This document shows positions 8,508 to 16,407 of a stretch of DNA of 64,000 nucleotides, one piece after another; the first letter of the stretch is position 1; the number at the start of each line of letters is the position of its first letter. Made by a program: the position numbers and the translations under genes. This stretch comes from Acherontichlamydia pituitae (GTDB lineage: Bacteria > Chlamydiota > Chlamydiia > Chlamydiales > Rhabdochlamydiaceae), in contig JAHCAX010000010.1 in NCBI GenBank assembly GCA_019634675.1, positions 1 to 64,000 of the forward strand, read 5' to 3'. The notes beneath the pieces were generated by a model, which was not told where the DNA came from, ran no database searches, and saw only the letters and a program-made list of their open reading frames with translations.

Positions 8508-9818
8508 ATGTCGTCAGTTCCACAAATAAGCGGTAACGCTGCAAATGCTGCAAACGCTCTAGCTCTAGTAGACACCAAAGATATTGTTAAATCTTGGTCT
8601 GAGGAAACCATTTATGAATGCAGCAAGCACATCAACAAGCTGTGCGATATCCGTACGCTATCATCGTTAAGCAAGCATTTTTTTCTAGTTGTCTTTAACG
8701 ACAAGTTTCCAAGATGGCAAACACTATTAACATCTCACTTTCCTACCTCTTTTCAATTGGCGCTGCCTATTGCACAGCCCATCGCTTGTTATAAGCATTT
8801 AAAAACTATTAATGATCAATTTAAGGCTGGAACATATCAAACAACCACCATCGATGCTCATCCATCCCATGCCAGTTTCCTCACTATACAAGATGGAAAG
8901 CTCATTTCTGGTTCGTCATCGGATCGATCGATTAGCATCTGGGATCTTAAAAGCGGCGAACTGCAATTCAAAGTGCCTCTTAACCATCAACAAGAAATGA
9001 CTTGCTTAGAAGTAAAAGGTAAGACGTTCTTTTCCGGCTCGAATGATCGTACTATTAAAATCTGGGATTTTGAAAAAGGTGAAATGCTACACAAGTTAGA
9101 AGGCCATCAAGCCGCAATCGTTGCCTTAAAAGAAAGTGATGGAAAGCTTATTTCCACCTCAATGGATCAACAGATTAAGGTTTGGGATATTGCAAGCGGT
9201 AAACTGCTCCAAACGTTGGTTAATAGCAATGGAGTTTCTAGCCGTTTTATTATAGTCAAAGACGGTAAGTTCATTTGCGACAGTTTTAAATCGATTAACA
9301 TCTGCGATCTTCAAAGCGGCAAATTGATCAGCAGCATTGGTACAGATCATAAAAGCTCGATCTGTCATCTAGAGGCGCAGGATGGTAAGATTATTTCTAC
9401 TGGCAATGACGGTATCATCAAAATCTGGGACTTTGAAACCGGCACACTGCTCCACACTTTGGACAAACATCAAGGATCTATTTCTACTTTACTGGCCAAT
9501 GATGGGAAGCTCATTTCTGCTTCAGATGACTGTACCATCAAGATCAGGGACCTTGAAAGCGGTCAAGAGCTCCACAGTTTGAGTGGTCATGCCAAATGGA
9601 TCACTTGCCTATCGATCAAGGATGGGATGATCATTTCTGGTTCCTTTGATCGAACGATCAAAATCTGGGACCTTGAAAGCGGTCAGCTGTTCCGCACTTT
9701 GGAAGGTCTTGAATCCTATCCAGTTAATCTCCAAGTAAAAGATGAAAGGCTTGTTGCTGGTTTGGTTAATGGCAAGATCAAAATCTTCGATTTTACGCCT
9801 CCTTCTAAAAATCGCTAA
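8508..9818 (+). CDS. F-box / WD40-repeat protein, paralogue 4
   Basis: 436 residues, 82 bp downstream of paralogue 3 and in the same orientation. The F-box-like motif is at about residues 31-73 (WSEETIYECSKHINKLCDIR, SLSKHFFLVV). Eight WD40 repeats follow, with degenerate units 4 and 6 (ICDLQSG, IRDLESG, where Trp of WD is lost) and the same KIFDFTPPSKNR ending as paralogue 3. The start is ATG at 8508 after AAAAGGGG. The shared 5' and 3' ends mark a recent duplication. The expected role matches its paralogues: Skp1 binding through the F-box and substrate binding through an eight-bladed propeller. Confidence 0.85.
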   Translation: MSSVPQISGNAANAANALALVDTKDIVKSWSEETIYECSKHINKLCDIRTLSSLSKHFFLVVFNDKFPRWQTLLTSHFPTSFQLALPIAQPIACYKHLKTINDQFKAGTYQTTTIDAHPSHASFLTIQDGKLISGSSSDRSISIWDLKSGELQFKVPLNHQQEMTCLEVKGKTFFSGSNDRTIKIWDFEKGEMLHKLEGHQAAIVALKESDGKLISTSMDQQIKVWDIASGKLLQTLVNSNGVSSRFIIVKDGKFICDSFKSINICDLQSGKLISSIGTDHKSSICHLEAQDGKIISTGNDGIIKIWDFETGTLLHTLDKHQGSISTLLANDGKLISASDDCTIKIRDLESGQELHSLSGHAKWITCLSIKDGMIISGSFDRTIKIWDLESGQLFRTLEGLESYPVNLQVKDERLVAGLVNGKIKIFDFTPPSKNR

Positions 9819-9885
9819 AAGGTAAGCGGCTTGGCTTAAACAGGCATGCAAAACTTAAGCGCTCGGCAAAACCTGTTCCCGCTGG

Positions 9886-9939
9886 ATCTTTAGAAGAATG
9901 GATAAATTCTTCTAAAGATTCCCTATTCTTAATTTTTTT
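9886..9939 (+). terminator. Intrinsic terminator after F-box/WD40 paralogue 4
   Basis: A 14-bp perfect stem, ATCTTTAGAAGAAT (9886-9899) pairing with ATTCTTCTAAAGAT (9906-9919) around the loop GGATAA, is followed by a T-rich stretch ending in TTTTTTT near 9939. The left arm sequence also occurs behind paralogue 1 (near 4286), so this 3' flank appears to have been duplicated with the genes. Confidence 0.75.
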
Positions 9940-10004
9940 GGCATAAATTTTAAGATTTGAGTTACTCTTTCCAACGCGAAACCGACTAACGGAAGGAGAC
10001 ACCT

Positions 10005-11255
10005 ATGTCGCGTTCATATTTACAATTGCCTTTGATCGTACTGGCCGCTTTAGGATTGCACAGCACCCTTTCTGCAGAAGCCCATCAAACCTTATTTTCA
10101 TCGGAGTCAGTCTGCGCTGGACACCCCGATAAAATGTGCGACCAGATCAGCGACGCTATTTTGGATGAGATCCTGCGCCAAGACCCGAAAGCAAAAACCG
10201 GGATTGAGACCGTCGTCGGCGATGATTGCATCGCTCTCTACGGTGAAGTGAATACGACCGCAATTGTTGATTTCGAAGCGATTGTCCGCAAAACGATCCA
10301 ACAGATCGGCTATACCAATCCCGCTTGGGGATTTTCCGACCGGTCTCCCTTTCAAAACCATTTGCACCAGCAATCGCCAGATATCGCCATTGGCGTCAAA
10401 GATGACGAAGGCGCAGGAGACCAGGGGATGATGTTCGGCTATGCTTGCACAGATACGCAAGAGCTAATGCCGATGCCGATCACCTTGTCCCATGCGTTGA
10501 CGCGTCGGCTTGACCAAGTCCGCAAAGAGGGGATTGTTCCTTTCATCAGGCCGGATGGCAAGTCGCAAGTGACCGTCGCCTATGAAAATGGAAAGCCTGT
10601 CCGGGTTGAAAAGGTGGTGATCGCCATCTCTCATTCAGAAAATGTCGATCATGCGACTTTGTCTAGGTTGATCATCAAAAGGGTCATTACCCCTGTCCTC
10701 GATGCCTATGGAATGAAGGTTCCTCCCACAAAAGATATCATTATCAACGGCACAGGGATTTGGCATATTCCGGGGCCGCAATCTGATGCGGGTTTGACCG
10801 GACGCAAGATTGTCGTCGACACCTACGGAGGTTATGCTCGGGTCGGCGGCGGAGCGTTTTCCGGCAAAGATCCCAGCAAGGTCGACCGCTCCGGCGCCTA
10901 TGCAGCCCGCTACATTGCAAAGAATATTGTGGCAGCAGGTTTTGCTGAGCGCTGCGAAGTAGGACTTGCTTACGTGATCGGCCAGCCGCGGCCTGTTATG
11001 GTCCAAATTGAAACGTTTGGAACGGCTAAGAGCCAAATGGTCGTCGAAGCGTTTGCAGCGAGCTTGATCGATACCTCGGTGAAGAAGATCATTGAAACGC
11101 TCGATCTGCGCCGCCCCATCTACAAGGCGACAGCTGCTTACGGGCATTTTGGCAGGGAAGGTTTCCCATGGGAAACTGTCCAAACTGAGCTGATTGAAAA
11201 GTGGAAGCAGGAGAATGCAGAGCTTCTCAAAGCAGAAGGGCTTCAACAGAGCTAA
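10005..11255 (+). CDS. metK: S-adenosylmethionine synthetase with a signal-peptide-like N-terminus
   Basis: The enzyme makes SAM from ATP and methionine. The 416-residue protein contains the complete family set: GHPDK (residues 39-43), GAGDQGMMFGYA, TGRKIVVDTYGG and GGGAFSGKDPSKVDRS. Ordinary MetK begins a few residues before 'LFTSESV'. Here about 26 residues precede it (MSRSYLQLPLIVLAALGL, then HSTLSAEA), which reads as an n-region, hydrophobic core and AxA-like cleavage site. ATG 10005 has a strong GGAAGGAG Shine-Dalgarno 8 bases upstream. The next in-frame ATG lies inside the catalytic core, so the extension is real. Chlamydia species lack metK and import SAM. Location (cytoplasm, periplasm or beyond) is the open question. 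Confidence 0.93.
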   Translation: MSRSYLQLPLIVLAALGLHSTLSAEAHQTLFSSESVCAGHPDKMCDQISDAILDEILRQDPKAKTGIETVVGDDCIALYGEVNTTAIVDFEAIVRKTIQQIGYTNPAWGFSDRSPFQNHLHQQSPDIAIGVKDDEGAGDQGMMFGYACTDTQELMPMPITLSHALTRRLDQVRKEGIVPFIRPDGKSQVTVAYENGKPVRVEKVVIAISHSENVDHATLSRLIIKRVITPVLDAYGMKVPPTKDIIINGTGIWHIPGPQSDAGLTGRKIVVDTYGGYARVGGGAFSGKDPSKVDRSGAYAARYIAKNIVAAGFAERCEVGLAYVIGQPRPVMVQIETFGTAKSQMVVEAFAASLIDTSVKKIIETLDLRRPIYKATAAYGHFGREGFPWETVQTELIEKWKQENAELLKAEGLQQS

Positions 11256-11273
11256 AAAAGAAGAGATTTTTAC

Positions 11274-11301
11274 CCACAGGGCTCGGAACGGAGCTCTGTG
11301 G
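11274..11301. terminator. Hairpin between convergent metK and phosphatase genes
   Basis: An 11-bp stem, CCACAGGGCTC pairing with GAGCTCTGTGG (one G-U type mismatch), lies 18 bp behind metK and 15 bp from the end of the convergent phosphatase gene. There is no clear T-run. A shared terminator is likely from position. Confidence 0.5.
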
Positions 11302-11316
11302 TTTATGAAAAAGTTG

Positions 11317-12876
11317 TCAGCTGCAAGCGTTGAAGCTGACGGCCATTGCGCACACATTATCGTTGTCCTTGATCGCCGCTTGGACAAGGTGTTCCAAAGT
11401 CTCTTTGGTTGGAGTCCCACTCTGCGCTTCCGTTTCGAAGATCGCGGCCACAACTGGCGGGGATGCTTTGACCCCATCGCTATGCAGGACTAAAAGATCT
11501 CCCGACTGCAGAGTCTGTCTAAAAATTTCCGGGGAGTGCTTTTTCCATTTGTCAAACGGGGCATCTCCGATTGATCTTGACATGTCGAGGTGGTGCTTAT
11601 CGGGAATCCCTAAAACAAGATGATGGTTATTGTCCTTATCCTTTCCAAGGCTGGTCATGACCATTTTTTCTCCGTGGGCAAGTTCTTTTTCAGTGAGCCC
11701 TTTTCCATCATTGACCTTGACATTTCTTTTCAAGAGTTCAACGGCATATTTATTGGGCGAATAGGGCGCAGCTTCGTTTGGAGAAGCGTCATAGAGATAG
11801 AGGGGTTTTTGCTCGATGCTCATCGGTATCGCTTCGCCATGCCGATCCAAGAACGCTGATGAGTCTCCAACATTTGCCGTCCAGATTTCGTTGGAATCTG
11901 TGAGTTTGAAACCGAAGACTGCAGTTGTTCCTCCTTGGAGCAGCTGATGTATGCATCCTTGGTGCGTCTGGTTGACAGCTTCCCGCAATGCAAAGAAAAT
12001 GTCCTCTTCATTCGGCATTTTGTTTTCCAAACGCATTTCGAGCTGCATTTGCAAAAATCGGGCGAGGCTGCTGACAACAAACCCAACTGTTTGCGATCCT
12101 CCATGGCCGTCGAACACGCCAAATAGATCAGCTGTGCATGTTTTTCCATTCGCTTGAAATTGCAGGGAAACTGCAAGGAACCGGTCCTCCATGTAACTTC
12201 TATTTCCTTGGGCGCATGCGACATGGACGGTGGAGCTGCTCAATGTTTTTTCTTCCGAGTAGATTTGATCTTGGCCAGGGGGCTTTGTAAAAGAGAGAGG
12301 GGATGCGGAATGGGCCCTTGAAGAAGAGAACGCGGCCTTGCTCTCTGGCGTATAGGGATAATGGATAAAAGGTTCATTGCTTTTAGGCATTAGCGTTAAT
12401 GCCCTTTGATTCTGTTTTGCTATTCTCGCTGCGGCTTGTCCTTTGCTTTGCGCTGGCGCGGGATCTTCTGTCTTCACGGGCTCGCTTTGCTCTTTTGAAA
12501 CAGCATGGCTTTTTTCAGATGCTGTATTGCTGGGCTCGCATTTGGCTAAAGGTTGTGCAAGGGGAATCGGTGGTGGAGGCAATGCCGTTCCGGATAGATT
12601 TGCCATGATTTTTGCAATCTTTTCAAACCGCTCTGAAACTTTCTTGTCTTGGATCTGCTGGTTGATCGTGAGCAACTTCCCTGTGATTTCTTTTAGATTG
12701 TCAGGAGAAAGCTGGTTAGAGTTGATAAGCTGGGACAATTGATTGGAGATCTCATGCAATTGGCTGCAAAGTTCTAACCCCTCTTCGGTAAAGCGGAGGT
12801 GTTTATAGGCTAAAGTCAGGTTTTCTGAATATGGAGATAGGAGCTGTCTTTTGGCGGTTAATGAAAACGTGCTCAT
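11317..12876 (-). CDS. PP2C-type (PPM) serine/threonine phosphatase
   Basis: 519 residues. The C-terminal half, from about residue 215, is a PPM phosphatase: RSYMEDRF supplies a metal-binding Asp, VFDGHGG (about 253-259) the next, then TANVGDSSAFL, MSRSIGDAPF and LVLHSDGVKAS with the last metal Asp. The first ~200 residues are a separate region: a helical N-terminus (about 1-85), then a Pro/Ser/Lys-rich linker. There is no signal peptide. PPM enzymes remove phosphate from Ser/Thr and counter kinases such as the one at 55676. The start is ATG 12876 with AGGGGGAA upstream. It is monocistronic by context. A secreted role is possible but unproven. Confidence 0.88.
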   Translation of the reverse strand: MSTFSLTAKRQLLSPYSENLTLAYKHLRFTEEGLELCSQLHEISNQLSQLINSNQLSPDNLKEITGKLLTINQQIQDKKVSERFEKIAKIMANLSGTALPPPPIPLAQPLAKCEPSNTASEKSHAVSKEQSEPVKTEDPAPAQSKGQAAARIAKQNQRALTLMPKSNEPFIHYPYTPESKAAFSSSRAHSASPLSFTKPPGQDQIYSEEKTLSSSTVHVACAQGNRSYMEDRFLAVSLQFQANGKTCTADLFGVFDGHGGSQTVGFVVSSLARFLQMQLEMRLENKMPNEEDIFFALREAVNQTHQGCIHQLLQGGTTAVFGFKLTDSNEIWTANVGDSSAFLDRHGEAIPMSIEQKPLYLYDASPNEAAPYSPNKYAVELLKRNVKVNDGKGLTEKELAHGEKMVMTSLGKDKDNNHHLVLGIPDKHHLDMSRSIGDAPFDKWKKHSPEIFRQTLQSGDLLVLHSDGVKASPPVVAAIFETEAQSGTPTKETLEHLVQAAIKDNDNVCAMAVSFNACS

Positions 12877-13131
12877 TAATTATTCCCCCTTTTTCAGGGC
12901 GTAATTATATTTTTTTAAGCAATAATTATCAACTAATAAGCGTTTGGTTGTTTTAATTTATATAAATGTGTTCTGTTAAAATTAAGTTGTTTGTCGATTG
13001 AATTAATGAACGAGAATAGGTTCGGATGGAAAAAATTAGGATATTTGCTCCTTACGGCCAACTGTTTTCTTAATTCAGGAAAAATATTCTCTTAACCTGC
13101 TTATATTAAAATAGTTGCAGTGAGACATCCG

Positions 13132-13608
13132 TTAGGTCTTTACTTGAATGACTGTTCCTTCCGTTAAGTTCGCAATCTGATTTGAGTGGATGCTGAACAC
13201 GGAATGGGGAGTGCCAGCAGCTGCCCAAAGGAGATCGAGCTTAAGAAGGTCTTCGTCGATGTAGGTTTCGATCCTTTGTAAGTGTCCGATTGGGGGGATC
13301 CCTCCAATGGCAAAACCGGTTGCCTTCCGTGTGAAATCAGCATCAGCTTTCAGGATAGGTTCGCCGACAGCGGCTTCGATCAGTTGTTCGTTGACACGGT
13401 TTAAGCCGCTGACGAGGACAAGGATTGGCCGATGGGTGTTTTTTGTCTGAAAAATGAGAGATTTCAGAATCTGTGCGGCATCGCATCCGATGGCCGCTGC
13501 AGCATCGGCTGCAGTTCGAGTACTGGCAGGGAATTCGATGACTTTAGTATCGATCCCTCTTTGGCTCAAGAGTTCTTGGATCGTTTGTGCATTTTTGGTT
13601 AATTGCAT
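13132..13608 (-). CDS. YbaK/EbsC-type aminoacyl-tRNA deacylase domain protein
   Basis: A 158-residue stand-alone YbaK/ProX-like domain. Family members hydrolyse mischarged aminoacyl-tRNA in trans. It shows the family features: a conserved early Thr/Ala region (STRTAADAAAAIGCDAAQI), a conserved Lys (LKSLIFQT), and the glycine-rich 'ATGFAIGGIPPIGH' segment that forms the active-site loop. Its ATG lies 2 bp behind the stop of the upstream regulator gene, so the two form an operon. Which amino acid is edited cannot be read from the sequence. Confidence 0.82.
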   Translation of the reverse strand: MQLTKNAQTIQELLSQRGIDTKVIEFPASTRTAADAAAAIGCDAAQILKSLIFQTKNTHRPILVLVSGLNRVNEQLIEAAVGEPILKADADFTRKATGFAIGGIPPIGHLQRIETYIDEDLLKLDLLWAAAGTPHSVFSIHSNQIANLTEGTVIQVKT

Positions 13609-13610
13609 CG

Positions 13611-14234
13611 CTATATCTCTTTAATGTAGTTGTAGATGCTGGCGCGGGAAATCTTTAATTTTTTGGCGATGAAGGGAACTGCGCTCCTGTAGTTGAAAAT
13701 TCCCTTTTGGAAGAGGTGCTGGACGATCCGCTTTTTGTGATCCCGGTCCAAAAAGTTCAGTTTTAGGCGCTTATCATCAAGATAGCTTTGGATCAGGGCT
13801 GCGGCCTGCTCTTCGCATTGTCCGCCGTATATTTCAACGGGGTTCCTAGCCTTTTCCGGGGTCTTTAAGAACCTTTCTAAGGCCTGGTGGGTATCTTGAA
13901 AGGCGCTAACGTCCACGTTGATGCAGATCAGGCCGATCGCCCTTTGTTTGGGATCGCGCAAGGTGATCGATGTGCATTTAAGTGGGCGCCCATCCCGGTT
14001 TTCTTTGTAATAGGGTTCGAAATAATCGGGAAAGTCCTTCGTTTCCACGCAGAGCTCATGCAGAGGAGAGCTATCTCCTACCTTCCTTTGCGAGAGGTTG
14101 TGGTAAAGGGCAACGATCCTCCCTTTTTCGAGGTCATGGACGGCAGCTTCGGCAAAGGGATGGAAAAGCTCGACAATCGCCTTAATCATCGGCTCATACT
14201 GCTTCCAAAGGGTTGTGAAATAGGATTTTGCCAT
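13611..14234 (-). CDS. YheO-like PAS/HTH transcriptional regulator
   Basis: 207 residues with the architecture of YheO/DauR-type regulators. A PAS-like N-terminal domain spans about residues 15-125 (EAAVHDLEKGRIVALYHNL; LRDPKQRAIGLICINVDVS). The C-terminal helix-turn-helix is at about 160-205 (IFNYRSAVPFIAKKLKISRA, then SIYNYIKEI). Such proteins sense small metabolites, in DauR for D-arginine use. It is divergent from a PLP aminotransferase, and the 118-bp spacer holds a perfect dyad across both -35 boxes. Autoregulation and control of the aminotransferase are therefore likely. A YbaK gene follows 2 bp downstream. Confidence 0.85.
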   Translation of the reverse strand: MAKSYFTTLWKQYEPMIKAIVELFHPFAEAAVHDLEKGRIVALYHNLSQRKVGDSSPLHELCVETKDFPDYFEPYYKENRDGRPLKCTSITLRDPKQRAIGLICINVDVSAFQDTHQALERFLKTPEKARNPVEIYGGQCEEQAAALIQSYLDDKRLKLNFLDRDHKKRIVQHLFQKGIFNYRSAVPFIAKKLKISRASIYNYIKEI

Positions 14235-14257
14235 AGGGTTCCTTCTTTATTGGTTTC

Positions 14258-14286
14258 ATCTTATCATGGTTTAGACATTTTGTCAA
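14258..14286 (-). promoter_or_regulatory. Promoter of the YheO-like regulator
   Basis: Read on the minus strand: -35 TTGACA (14281-14286), a 17-nt spacer and -10 TAAGAT (14258-14263). The predicted start lies about 15 bases before the ATG at 14234. The -35 box sits in the left arm of the dyad at 14277-14307. Confidence 0.7.
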
Positions 14287-14307
14287 TATTTTACAAATTG
14301 ACAAAAT
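14277..14307. promoter_or_regulatory. Dyad operator between regulator and aminotransferase
   Basis: A perfect 11-bp inverted repeat, ATTTTGTCAAT (14277-14287) and ATTGACAAAAT (14297-14307), is separated by 9 bp. Each arm contains the -35 hexamer of one of two divergent promoters, so a dimeric regulator bound here would block both. The adjacent YheO-like protein is the obvious candidate ligand. Confidence 0.7.
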
Positions 14308-14326
14308 TAGGCGGGAATGCTAAAAT
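14298..14326 (+). promoter_or_regulatory. Promoter of the aminotransferase gene
   Basis: -35 TTGACA (14298-14303), a 17-nt spacer and -10 TAAAAT (14321-14326), close to the sigma-70/sigma-66 consensus. The predicted start near 14333 rules out translation from a frame-compatible codon at 14317 and supports the ATG at 14353. Confidence 0.75.
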
Positions 14327-14352
14327 TTTTGGAAAAAAGCAGGAGGTGGTTT

Positions 14353-15516
14353 ATGCCGAATCGTTCCAAAAGTTCTCGGCTTGCCCATATGATGGGGATT
14401 GGAGTCGATAAGATGGGCAATGCAGCCGATGCAGCGGACAGCTCTGAAATGCTCCGCTTGGAGAACCTGGACACCGATATTCCGCCTCCAAGCGTAGCGA
14501 TCGATATCACCCGTTCGGGCGTAGACAAAGATGAGAATAACAGCTATTTGCCCTTTTTTGGTCTGGATGAGCTTAGAAAAGCAGCGGCAGACCGCGTTGC
14601 GCGCGTCAGCGGCGTTGCGTATGATTGGCGCAGCGAGTGCATCGTCACAGCCGGAGGGATGTCGGGGATCCTCAATTGCTTCCTTGCCCTTTTGGAGCCT
14701 GGCGACGAGGTCATTGTGACCGATCCGACCTATGCAGGCATTATCAACCGGATCTATCTGGCAGGGGGTGTTCCCGTCTATGTCCCTTTGTTCCCGACTC
14801 AAAAAGGGTGGACATTGGACCGGGATGCTTTGAGCAAAGCGGTCACTTCGCGCACGCGCATGTTTTGCGCAAGCCCGGGAATGCCAACTGGCCATGTGTT
14901 CACGAAAGAGGAATGGGAAGCGGTGTGCCGGCTCTGCACGGACAACGACCTTTGGCTGCTCTATGATGCTGCCATGGAAAGGATCCTCTATGATCAGCGT
15001 GCGGTCATCCATCCTGCCTCTTTTCCTGAAATGAAGCAGCGGACGATCACAGTAGGCGCAGCTTCCAAAGAGCTCAGAATGATCGGCTGGCGTGTGGGCT
15101 GGGTGGTCGCGCCAAAGAGCATCATGAACGACATCGGCCTCGTCAGCATCTCCAATGTGGTCTGTCAAACGGGGATCAGCATGGCAGGTGTTGCGGCTGG
15201 GCTCAATGCGGCTGATGACGGCTTAAAAGAGGCGGTCCGCATCTGGGAAGAGCGGCGCAATATTTTGCTGGACGAGCTGCGCCCGTTCAACGTGGTCCCG
15301 CCGCATGCGGGCTGGTCGATGCTCTTCGATGCGGCAGCGCTTGGAATGACATCCCAAGAGGCCGTGGAGAAGTTGTTTGAAAAGGCAAAAGTTGCAGCGA
15401 CGCCGATGATCGGCTGGGGCAAGGATGCCGGTAAATACGTGCGCCTCGTCTTTTCCAACGAACCGAAGGAGCGGCTGATCGGCATCGGTGAAAAATTTAA
15501 GCGGGCATTGCATTAG
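14353..15516 (+). CDS. PLP-dependent aminotransferase, class I/II
   Basis: 387 residues of a fold-type I aminotransferase. Visible are the PLP phosphate-binding start (TAGGMSGIL), the conserved aromatic region DPTYAGI, a 'SPGMPTGHVFTKEEW' in place of the usual NPxNPTG, the Asp/Tyr strand (LWLLYDAAMER), the Schiff-base Lys in GAASKELRMIGWRVGW and a C-terminal substrate Arg (VRLVFSN). The ATG at 14353 has a strong AGGAGGTG upstream and agrees with the promoter at 14298-14326. Amino donor and acceptor are unknown. The divergent YheO-like regulator suggests control by an amino acid or related metabolite. Confidence 0.85.
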   Translation: MPNRSKSSRLAHMMGIGVDKMGNAADAADSSEMLRLENLDTDIPPPSVAIDITRSGVDKDENNSYLPFFGLDELRKAAADRVARVSGVAYDWRSECIVTAGGMSGILNCFLALLEPGDEVIVTDPTYAGIINRIYLAGGVPVYVPLFPTQKGWTLDRDALSKAVTSRTRMFCASPGMPTGHVFTKEEWEAVCRLCTDNDLWLLYDAAMERILYDQRAVIHPASFPEMKQRTITVGAASKELRMIGWRVGWVVAPKSIMNDIGLVSISNVVCQTGISMAGVAAGLNAADDGLKEAVRIWEERRNILLDELRPFNVVPPHAGWSMLFDAAALGMTSQEAVEKLFEKAKVAATPMIGWGKDAGKYVRLVFSNEPKERLIGIGEKFKRALH

Positions 15517-15526
15517 AAATTGCTTC

Positions 15527-15886
15527 TTAAATCCATTCGGGATTTGCGACGGTCTTTTCTGAAGTTGCATCTCCCGTATTGATCACTTCCTTAGGCTCGA
15601 ACAGCAGGACATGGACCTCTTCTTTTGCGTAGGGGAGGTGTTCTACTCCTTTTGGCACGATGAAAAATTCCCCTTCGTTCAAAACGATTTCCTTGTCTCT
15701 TAATTTGATGCGGAGCTGCCCTTTGACGACTAAGAAAAATTCATCTTCGTTTGCATGGCTGTGCCAAACGAACTCTCCTTTGGCCTTGAAGATTTTCACG
15801 TAGGAGCCATTGACTTCGCCAAGAATTTTCGGCGTCCAATGGGCATCAAACAGTTTGAACTTATTCGCAATATTGACCTTGTCCAT
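15527..15886 (-). CDS. Small cupin-domain protein
   Basis: A 119-residue single-domain cupin. Motif 1 is GEFVWHSHANEDEFFLVVKG, with metal-binding His-x-His and Glu. Motif 2 is GEFFIVPKGVEHLPYAKEE, with the third His. Small cupins of this type bind a metal and a ligand, and function cannot be assigned from sequence. The ATG at 15886 has GGAGG seven bases upstream; an upstream in-frame GTG would overlap the previous gene. It is the last gene of a four-gene minus-strand run (NUDIX, GNAT, ClbS-like, cupin) and converges with the aminotransferase, whose stop lies 10 bp away. Confidence 0.85.
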   Translation of the reverse strand: MDKVNIANKFKLFDAHWTPKILGEVNGSYVKIFKAKGEFVWHSHANEDEFFLVVKGQLRIKLRDKEIVLNEGEFFIVPKGVEHLPYAKEEVHVLLFEPKEVINTGDATSEKTVANPEWI

Positions 15887-15899
15887 TGTTCCTCCAAAA

Positions 15900-16406
15900 T
15901 TAAAGACTGGTTCGTATGAGATTCCGCGCACGTTTGTAGGGGGCGCAGGTGTTGACCCTGATCCATTTGCTCAGCGGCCATTCTTTGCCCGATTGCAATC
16001 TGCACCAGGGAAAGATGCCCACTTGATCGAGCCGTCCCATCTCGTGCTCGTTTTCCGTCATGGCGATCAGCTCTGAGACAATTTGAGCGAAGACGGCATT
16101 CTGCTCTTCTGGGTTTGAGTATCGGTAGGTTTGGTAAAAATGGCGGGCGATCTGGATGTAGTTCCAAGTCGTAAATCCATCGCCTGGCATTTCGGGCATT
16201 TCCTCTTTGAGTCCGGCTTGGTACCATCGGATAAGCGCTTTTCCCCATCCGATCTGATAGGCGATCAGATCGGCAACGCTGACAAGTCCTCCTGTTCCCT
16301 TGATCTTTTTTTCGCATCGGGCAGAAGTTGGGATGGAATCGACCAGATGTTTTAATTGGGTGTATTCCCGATCGATCTGTTGGCTTAAAATGGCAATGAG
16401 GCCCAT
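15900..16406 (-). CDS. ClbS/DfsB-family four-helix protein (DUF1706)
   Basis: A 168-residue protein of the ClbS/DfsB family. It matches in length and has the hallmark blocks SVADLIAYQIGWGKALI, 'DGFTTWNYIQIARHFYQTY' and GRLDQVGIFPWCR followed by KWIRVNTCAPYKRAR. ClbS inactivates the genotoxin colibactin by hydrolysing its cyclopropane warhead; most family members have unknown substrates. Its ATG lies one base past the stop of the GNAT gene, and the cupin follows after 13 bp, so it sits in an operon. Such genes are usually accessory and horizontally spread. A protective role against an electrophile or genotoxin is an inference. Confidence 0.85.
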   Translation of the reverse strand: MGLIAILSQQIDREYTQLKHLVDSIPTSARCEKKIKGTGGLVSVADLIAYQIGWGKALIRWYQAGLKEEMPEMPGDGFTTWNYIQIARHFYQTYRYSNPEEQNAVFAQIVSELIAMTENEHEMGRLDQVGIFPWCRLQSGKEWPLSKWIRVNTCAPYKRARNLIRTSL

Positions 16407-16407
16407 G

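Noticed and set aside
9819..10004. SAM riboswitch upstream of metK
   Set aside because: Only a terminator hairpin of the preceding gene and a Shine-Dalgarno are seen; no SAM-I/II-type core.
11194..11493. Open frame overlapping the 3' end of metK on the plus strand
   Set aside because: Out of frame with metK and mirrored by the PP2C gene; its codons are explained by the two real genes.
15081..15168. Long minus-strand frames antisense to the aminotransferase (for example 14320-15168)
   Set aside because: Mirror of a gene with strong codon bias; the promoter and the motifs are on the plus strand.
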